From Paragordius varius (Eukaryota > Nematomorpha), in NCBI GenBank assembly GCA_964247055.1, contig OZ176056.1:2046001-2110000 (forward strand): a DNA stretch of 64,000 bases, in the 5' to 3' direction. The translations under genes and the position numbers were made by a program. How positions within the stretch are numbered: the first letter of the stretch is position 1; each line of letters starts with the position of its first letter. The notes beneath the pieces were generated by a model. The model was not told the DNA's origin and searched no databases. It saw nothing but the letters and a program-made list of their open reading frames with translations. This document shows, in pieces, positions 13,201 to 22,200 of this stretch.

Positions 13201-16200
13201 AATCATAATATATGTAAGATTTTCATAAAAATATTTAAATTTTTTAAAAATTATTTATTTTCTATAATTAGGGTAAAAGTTTTTTTTAAACCGTATATAT
13301 GTGTAAATTTGTTAAATCATTTAAACATAGATCTAATCAAAACCGTTTAAACTATAAAAACGATGTAAGATTTTGTAAAAACAAAATCTTTAACTTTTTA
13401 ATGTTATTATGGCCTTATTTATAATTATATGACGTTCAATCATTTTTAAAAGATCAAATAACCAAGTAAAATTTTAATCCATTACATCTAAGATTGGATT
13501 ATTTGAGAATCAGTAAAAGTAAAAATATAAAACTTTATATACCTATAATAAATAGCCTCAAATATATAAATTTAAATATAATTTAGAAAAAATTTAATAC
13601 TTTAAATATTTAAAATTGAATAGCAAATAAGCAAACAAAAAATTATAATTGTGTGACATAAAATCATTGCTATCCCTTTTCCATGCATTGAAGGCGTCGT
13701 TTTTTTCTTTAGTGGCCTCTTTTAATTCCTTTTTCCACCACCAATTTTTCTTTTTTTTATTGTATGGTTTGCATATCCCACAAATATTATCTGCTGTTTT
13801 AACTATTGTTTTTAGGTTATCCCATCTTGAACCAATGGATTCACTGTTTTGTTAGAGCGCTTCGGATGCCTGGTTGATGTATTTGTTCCTGATTATTTGA
13901 TTTTGTAGTTTATTGTGGTGATTTTGGCAGGTCTTTGGAAAGGAATTAAAAGAGGTTATTATTAAAGAAAAAAACGACGCCTTCAAAGCATGGAAAAGGG
14001 ATAGCAATGATAAAAACAGACAAACATATCTGATCCCAACACACAAAGCGCAGAAAGAAATTAGAAAAACTATAAATGAAAATTGCTTAAAACTGGCCAC
14101 TAAACTAGAGGATCAGAGGTTAAAAATAAAAAAATCTTTAAATACATAAAGAATATAAACTCAAACAAACAAGATATTATTAAATCCAAATGCATAAAAA
14201 ACAATATGAATGAAATAATCTCTAACCCAGAAAGTGTAATTAAGATATGGAAAGAAAGTTTGGAAGAATCAATGAACCAAACCAACAATTTAAAAATCCC
14301 TCTAACACTAAAACCACCCACGAGCGGACCCATCCACGAAATCACAGAAAATGAAGTATTAAAAGCAATACAAAAAATGAAGCCAAACAAGTCGTCAGGT
14401 GCAAGCGAACTATCAATCGATCTGCTTAAACCAACATGCTTAACATAATACCTTACAACTTTTTTTAATGAAATTCTTACCAAACGTGAAATTCCCCATG
14501 ACTGGAATAACAGTATAACGATCCCTATATATAAAAATAAGGGGGATCGTCTCGTCTGCTCCTCATACCGCCCCTTAAAACTTTTAGAACACACTTTCAA
14601 AATATTTAAGAGCATCATTGACAACCGCCTTAGACATACCATTACAATAACAAATAATTAGTTAGCATTTCGTAAAGAACACAGCACTACAGATGCCATC
14701 TTCATAATCAGGCAACTACAGGAAAAATACCTTTCAAAAAATCAAAAACTTTTCCAAATATTTCTAGACCTGGAGAAAGCTTTTGATAATATCCCTAGGG
14801 CAACAATCAAATGGGCCCTAAGACAAAATTACATCGAAGAATATTTAATAGAAATAATATTACTCCTTTATGAAAATACAACTACAATGGTACGCACGCA
14901 AATAGGAGACACGGAACCTTTCAAGACAAACATTGGCCTACACCAAGGGTCTGTACTTAGTCCATTACTAATCATTATAATATTAGACTGTATAACAAAA
15001 AACATATCTACTCAACCACCCTGGGAGTTAATCTTCGCGGATGACATTGTTTTAACAGATATTTCAATTGAAAATATGTCAAACAAATTCAGAACATGGA
15101 AAATCTGTCTAGAAAATAAAAATAAATATTAATAAAGCAAAAATAATGATATCAGGAGATCGTACGCACCGCCCCAAATATCCATGCGCTATCTGCGACA
15201 AAGAAGTCAAAACAAATTCAATAAAATGCAACAAATGCAAATTCTGGGTTCACAAAAAATGCTCCAAAATCACCGGCAAACTCAACGAACAAATAAACTT
15301 TAAATGTGACAACTGTAAAAACAATAACACAAATCAAACACGCTCGACATATATGACAATCGACGAAAACTCAATAGAAAAAGTAGACCAGTTTACATAC
15401 CTAGGAGACGTCATAGACTCTAAAGGCCATATAACTGGAGCAATAAGGAAACGAATCAAACAAGCATGGGGTAAAGTTAACTCTCTCTAAATTTGTCCTT
15501 AAAAATGAAAATGTATCTAACAATAATAAATGGCTAATATACAAAGCAGGAGTCAGGCCAGCTCTTACTTAGGCCACCGAAACATGGCCCCTAAATAAAT
15601 ACAAATCTTGACAAAATGATAAATACGGAAAACAAAATAATTAAAGCTTGCTGTTCTGACTACAATATTCATCTTAAACACAAAAATGACACAGTAGAAA
15701 AATTTATACAAAGAAGCAGGCTTAAATGGGTCACATTGAAAGAAGACAAACCGACCACCCACTCCAAACCATTAAACACATACAACCCTTTGGAAACAAC
15801 CGCAAAGGGCGCCCAACACATTCCTGGAGCGACAACATTAAAAATGACATAAAAATACTAAACCTCGACATTACCAAATGTCTAGATAAGGACCTTTGGA
15901 ATAAGACCGTTCACGAAAACCTTCAAACATGAAGTCAAAAAGCCATCAAGTAAGTGTGACATAAAATAAAATACTTGAAATTTTTCAGCAATGAGTTTAT
16001 CCAACCATTCCGTGTCAAAATTATTTTTTTGGAAGCTTTCCGTTTCCAACAAAGTTATAAGGTATTCAACAGTAGTTCTAAAATCACCCTTAATCGATAA
16101 TTCTTTAAGGCCAACAACCAAATTCCTAAATAAATTACAAGTTAAGTGAAAAATAGGTAAATTATTTAAAATTAAATTAAAAATGTGAAACCATTTAATA

Positions 16201-19200
16201 CTAAAATTAAATTTTTTTAAAAAATAATTTTCGTAAATAGAAATAGTATAAGGTTAAAAGAATATATATGGTATAAACCAGTGGCAAAGAATTGGGAAAT
16301 CAATAATTTCCAAAAATATGCTCGAAAAATCTTCGTAAAATTAATTTTCTGACACAATTTCTCTAAGTGACACTCTACTTATTAGCAAGAAAAAATAAAA
16401 AAAATGATATATTGTGTTTACATTTTACAGTCCTGAGTATAAATTCGATAGATTACTTATGAATATGCCCATATATATATTTATATATATATTTGATGCG
16501 ACCACAAAATTTTTTTTGAGTTAAAAATGCGTGCGAGGCCATTTATGATGGACACGCCGCTATAAACCACGTTGTAAAAAATTTATTATATCAATTAAAA
16601 AATTTGAATAAATATATATTATTATACGTCAATTTAATTGATTTTTATAATAAACCGAAATACCATTTACAATTCAAATACACCCTCGAAAGATTTAAAT
16701 TCACTTCTGAATAATTAAAATTCACCCTAAAATTATGTGTTTTTGGTCTAATATAACTCATTGATATGAAATATATCATAATGACATAATTTATTATTTT
16801 TTCAGTATTATTCAAATTTAAACGAAATTTCATTTTTTAAAAAAAATATTAAAAAAATATTTGTAATTTTTTATCGTAAAAACATTTAATTTATTTTAGG
16901 GTGAATTTAAATTGTTTGATGATCAATTATTGTTTAAGGGTGAAATTAAATTGTTCAAGGGTAAAATAGAACTGTATATGGTATATTATCCATTTTATAT
17001 TATTATTTATTATATATATAAAATTTTTAATAAATTTAAACATTTCGAATATAAACGAGTAGATATATATACATACATTATTAGGTTAAATATCTTTTAT
17101 TTTTCAAAAAAACTTCTACATTTTTATAAATTATAAGTGTCATGAATATTTTAAAAAAGTTTAAAATGTTAAAATAGATTTAAAAGATAAAAGTTTAAAA
17201 AGTTAAAATAGATTTAAAGGAATACTGTCTAGCTTCATCACGGTTTTCACCCCACGAGAAGCAATGTCCAAACTGGGAATCGGCAAATTCATGCAAACCG
17301 CCCGAAGCCCCAACACTAAAATATCCCCAAATATTTTTGTTACTCCGGAAATTAAGTTCCTAAGAAAATGTATGTTAGAAAATATTGATACAAATAAATA
17401 ATTGATTATATCAAGTTTAAAATGAATAATTAAAAGATAACTGTCTAAAACTAATCGCTTTTCAACCTCAAAAATCACAAATATTTCAAAACAACAAATA
17501 AAAACTTACGCAATTTTACAAAACTTAAAACCCTTTAAATCAAATATTTAACAATAAAAAATTTTCAAAAAAGCTATCTCACTTGAATTTGCCCCGAAGT
17601 TGGTTTAAATCCTTCGTCAGGATTTTCACTCGTTATCCTACAAGCTATGACATGTCCCCGAGGTCGGGGTTTATATTGAGAATCTACACTGGCTGCTGAC
17701 AAGATTGAATATCCATCAGTAACGGAATTATTTAAGCGTTGATTTCGAAACAAAATATTTTCTAGCGCATTTTCGTTTTCATTAATAAAATTTTCAGATA
17801 TTTCAGTTTTTTGGCTTGAAATTTGCATTTCATCATTTTGGTTTGTAAAGGGAGTTTCCGTAACAGTTTGTTTTATTATGGCATTTGTATTATTAGTTAT
17901 GGGTACTAAAAACACCATAAAAGATTAATATAATAAGGCATTTAAGAATGAATCCAAGTTGTTAAAGCAAATTATATGTATTTAAATATAATTCAAATAG
18001 TTTCAAGAGTTTATAATGTATATTATAAAAATAAATCTAATATACAATCAAAACAAGATAGATATATCCAAAAAATTATTTTTTCTCTAGATTTTGATTG
18101 GTTATAAAAATAATTTTATATTCTAAAATTTTTTTATAGAATTAATTTTATAATTATATAAAAACCCGCAAAAATTTATATATAATTTTTCCAAATAATA
18201 ATTGGAAATAAATTTACATTTCCTGGTCAAAAATCTAAAATTATCATAAAAATATGTACTTTGAAGAGGTGATTCAACCATAAACCACGGAGATAAACCC
18301 ATATAAACTCGAATATCTTTTATACGGTAAAGTGGTAAGCCCATAGCAATCTATATATTTAAATTAAAAAATTTAATAAAATTTAATCGATAATCAATTA
18401 AAAAAATATTTATGTATTGTTAAAGAACAAAATTTTGAAATATATATATTATTTAGTGTTGTAATAATAGACTTATGAATTAAAATATATTGTTTTGGCA
18501 AAATTGGTTATTACAATAAAAATGGAAAATCATTAAACAGACTTAATATATATATATACAGTATGAATTTTATGGTTTCTTATTTCACACTAAAGTTGGG
18601 CAATTCGCAACACAGGAGTGTATGGAAAAAAAGAAAAAAAATACAACATTCTCTTGTTTTTTCCACACACTACTATGTTGCAAATTGCCAAACTATTTCC
18701 ACACATTTATTGAAAATTATACCATACAGGTTAATTTTTTAATAACGTATGCAATTACGATTGTCGATTAAACTATTAAGTGTATGATAAATCTTCGACA
18801 TAATACGATAAGTTTTTTTTAGGAAAAATTTAAGGGAAAGTATTAAAAATACGGTATTTTTGTGATAAAATTTTTAACCCTTATAATATAATTTTCGTGC
18901 ATAACTAAAATTCGTGCTTTTATTATTGTCTAAAATACTAATTACGCTTTAAATTGACCCTTGACAATTCAAATTCACCATAAGATAATTATGTATTTTT
19001 CAAGATTAGAAATTATATTTAATTTAAAATATTTATAAAATAAGAAATTCTATTTAGAATTAATATAATACTAAAAAAATAATAGACTATATTATAAGAA
19101 TATAATTCATATTAATTATGAGTTATATTAGCCCAAAAATACATTATTTATTTTTAGGGTAAATTTGAATTGTTCGAGAGTGAAATTAAATTGTTCAAGG

Positions 19201-22200
19201 GTGAATTTCATTTAATGGTATATATTTAATTAAAGAAGCAACAAAATTTTCGGAAAATATATTACATAATATTTTGTTATGATAAAACTATAAAACTTTT
19301 AATATAAACTCTAAACATGACACACATATATATACTTGTAATTGACAAGCCGGTAAATTAATGTCACAAATCATTTCAGTACATGGGTGTTCAACTTGAA
19401 GTCTAGGATTTAGTTCTAAAAAGCAAAAAGTGCCCTTCGCCGTATCATACAAGTATTCTACGGTTCCTGCACTAACGTAGCCTACCATACGGGCTAATCT
19501 TACAGCGGCCTAGCCGGATAATAAAAGTCATATTATTTTGAAAAAATTAATCAATTCTCTGCTCTACAAGTAGCCATAAAAATGAATATATACAGTAAAA
19601 ATTAAAAATATACGGACAACAAATATGTTTTTCTAAAAAACAATCATATATTTTAAATGTTTATTTTTTAAAATAAAACTAATAGATATGTACATTGGTA
19701 ACACAATCAATTACGTATTTTACGATTGTAAAATGATTTTTATAGGATAGTATAAATTAAGGTTTAAAAAGGTAGGGTTGCCTTTTTGTCTGTATAATTT
19801 AAAGTTTTACTGTACATTAACATGACAATAACTTATAATATCAGGATATTTTATATATTAAAATAATTTTAAAACACCATTTAAAGGTGTAAAAAACACC
19901 TTATACTTAAAAGCTTAAAACATTTACCTTTTTAACCGTTTTTAAAAAATTATTCTATATTGACCCAAAACTACACTAAATACATAAACATAATTTATTT
20001 TCACAAACTTTCAGAAAAAATTAAATTTATCGAATATTCATAAATCACAAAAAACTAATTTTCAGAAAAACACTCGAATACTTTCAAAACATTCAAAACA
20101 CCAAAAAAACTCTAAATTAAAACATCAAACCTTTTCCATTTCTTCAATGACGTGGGCGGTTGCTATGGTAACCGGTGCTTCCTCAATAATCTTTTGATGT
20201 CGCCTTTGAATGGAACAATCTCGACCAAAGAGAGAAATAGCTGTTCCATAACTATCAGCCAGCAATTGAACTTCCAAATGCCGACAATGGCTAGCAAGGG
20301 CCATCAAGAAAATGGGTGATCCTGGGACTTCAGTTTGGACCTTTTAGTATATTGCATTGTAGAATTTTGTTATTGATAAGAATTTTAACCCAAAATCCAG
20401 AAATTAAATGAAAAACGATTAATATTTTATCTTTTATTTCTAATTTTAAATGGTTTTTGCTATGTGTGTGCTGTTATATCATTTTTCCCCTATTTTTAAA
20501 TGAATTTATTTTAATATTACATTTGCACTTCGAATTCAAAAATAAATTATGGGTATTTTAAGATTAAAAATTACTTAGTTTTGTATTTTAAATATTGATA
20601 TTTCGTTTGTAATTATACTGAAAAAATAATAAACTATGCTATTAATGATGAGTTATGTAAGCCCGAAAACACCAAATTTATTTTTAGGGTGAATTATTGT
20701 AAATGGTATGCATATCAAACAAAAATAATAATAGAATTGTGTTAAATAAAGTTTAAAAATTATAACATCAAATTCGTAAAATATTATTTTATTAATCGGA
20801 TTGTGTAAATATCAGTAACATCATTAATTATAGCATAAAATTTAAATAAGCCACCCATCCACATAAAAACAAATAATTTCTTTAATAAGGCAAAAATATA
20901 ATTTACCATGATGTTAATTGCTAACAAATATAGGGTTGGAAAAATATCAACGATAATATTGAATGAAAATTCATTCAAATTCAAATGTTAAGTAATTAGA
21001 TGATTTTTAAATTTATGTTAATTAAATAAATTTGGCATCCCTGTTTATATAACCTATTTTAGAGAACTTTTGTAAAACATATATATTTAATAAATTTTCC
21101 AATATTTTGCCGAAAATAAAACCAAAAATATTTACCTGTTTAAAAGCTATTGGAAAATCTTCAGGTTTTAATACTTTACGTATCCCTTTACCTCCACCAC
21201 CTTCAGAAGCTTTAATCATGATGGGGTATCCAATTTTTTTGCTCATCTAACAAAAAAATTTTTTGTTTAAAATATAAAAAATTAGATATAAATGATGACA
21301 TAATTTGATTCAAACTTTTAAGTTAAAAACTGAATTTTTTTAAAAAAAGAAAAAAAACTATTCTTTTAACCATATTTTTATTATCTAGTATATTTCGTTT
21401 TGAGATGCGATACAGGTAAAAGATAATAATTGGTAATTACTTAATTTTTAATTTATTTTAATTACGCAGGTTATGAAGCTAAAATTAAAGATATGCAAAT
21501 AGTTTATACAGGAAAAATATAATTCTTGATTGGTTTCTAAACATCATAACTCACATTTGACAAAACCTTCAAAAAATTAATATTTTATAAAATTAAAAAA
21601 CTCTGACCTTAAAAGCCCAAAAAACTCGAAAAAAAATCTATATAAACTTGTAATCCTTGTTCACAGTTTGAGATACAAGCCGATTCATAAATTTCCGTTG
21701 GAATCAGGTTATTCAAATTATCCAAATCATAATAGGTTGCGGCGTTTTGCGATGCTGAAGTAGAAATACTATTTCCTACATTGGTTATTTGTTTGGTTGT
21801 TGAAACAGTAATACTTTTAGTCATGAGGGATTGATTAACAAAATGTTCGGCATTTATACTTTGTTGTAGGGAGCGACTTTTGACCTCTAAATTTTCAATC
21901 TCTATGCCTGCATTTAAGTTTCAATAATAAAATTATTTCAATTAAAAAATGGACAAAACGTACAAACAATAGGACAAATATTTTTTCAAAGGTCCGTTAT
22001 ATTGTTATTCTCACATAAACTGAATTAAAATTTAAAATTATGTAATTGAGTTAAATAACAATTTATATATCTATTTTTTGTAACCAAAACAATAAGTTAA
22101 ATTAAAAAAATCAAGATACAACAATATGGGTCTTTGATTCTTTTTGACTTTATGTTTTGTCTGTTGAATTTCAATTTTTACTATAAATTAACTAAGAAAC

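Larger units (their letters stand above)
13665..15953 (+). mobile_element. LINE (non-LTR retrotransposon), 5'-inverted, copy 1 only
   Basis: A 2.3-kb 5'-truncated non-LTR element inserted in the intron between ACC exons 11 and 12, antisense to the gene. 13665-13935 is an inverted 5' piece and 13936-15953 is the forward part; about 70 bp ([16 protein letters not shown]) occur in both orientations, the mark of twin priming. The forward part carries reverse transcriptase motifs [14 protein letters not shown] (near 14752), [12 protein letters not shown] (14934) and FADDIVLTD (15036), then a Cys/His finger and a C-terminal basic segment ([13 protein letters not shown]). The reading frame is broken by stops near 14446, 14660 and 15130 and by frame changes after them. 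It has perfect target-site duplications and is missing from copy 2, so it inserted after the duplication. Confidence 0.92.

Noticed and set aside
14100-14642. 180-codon minus-strand frame
   Set aside because: Antisense shadow of the LINE reverse transcriptase region; the plus-strand motifs explain it.
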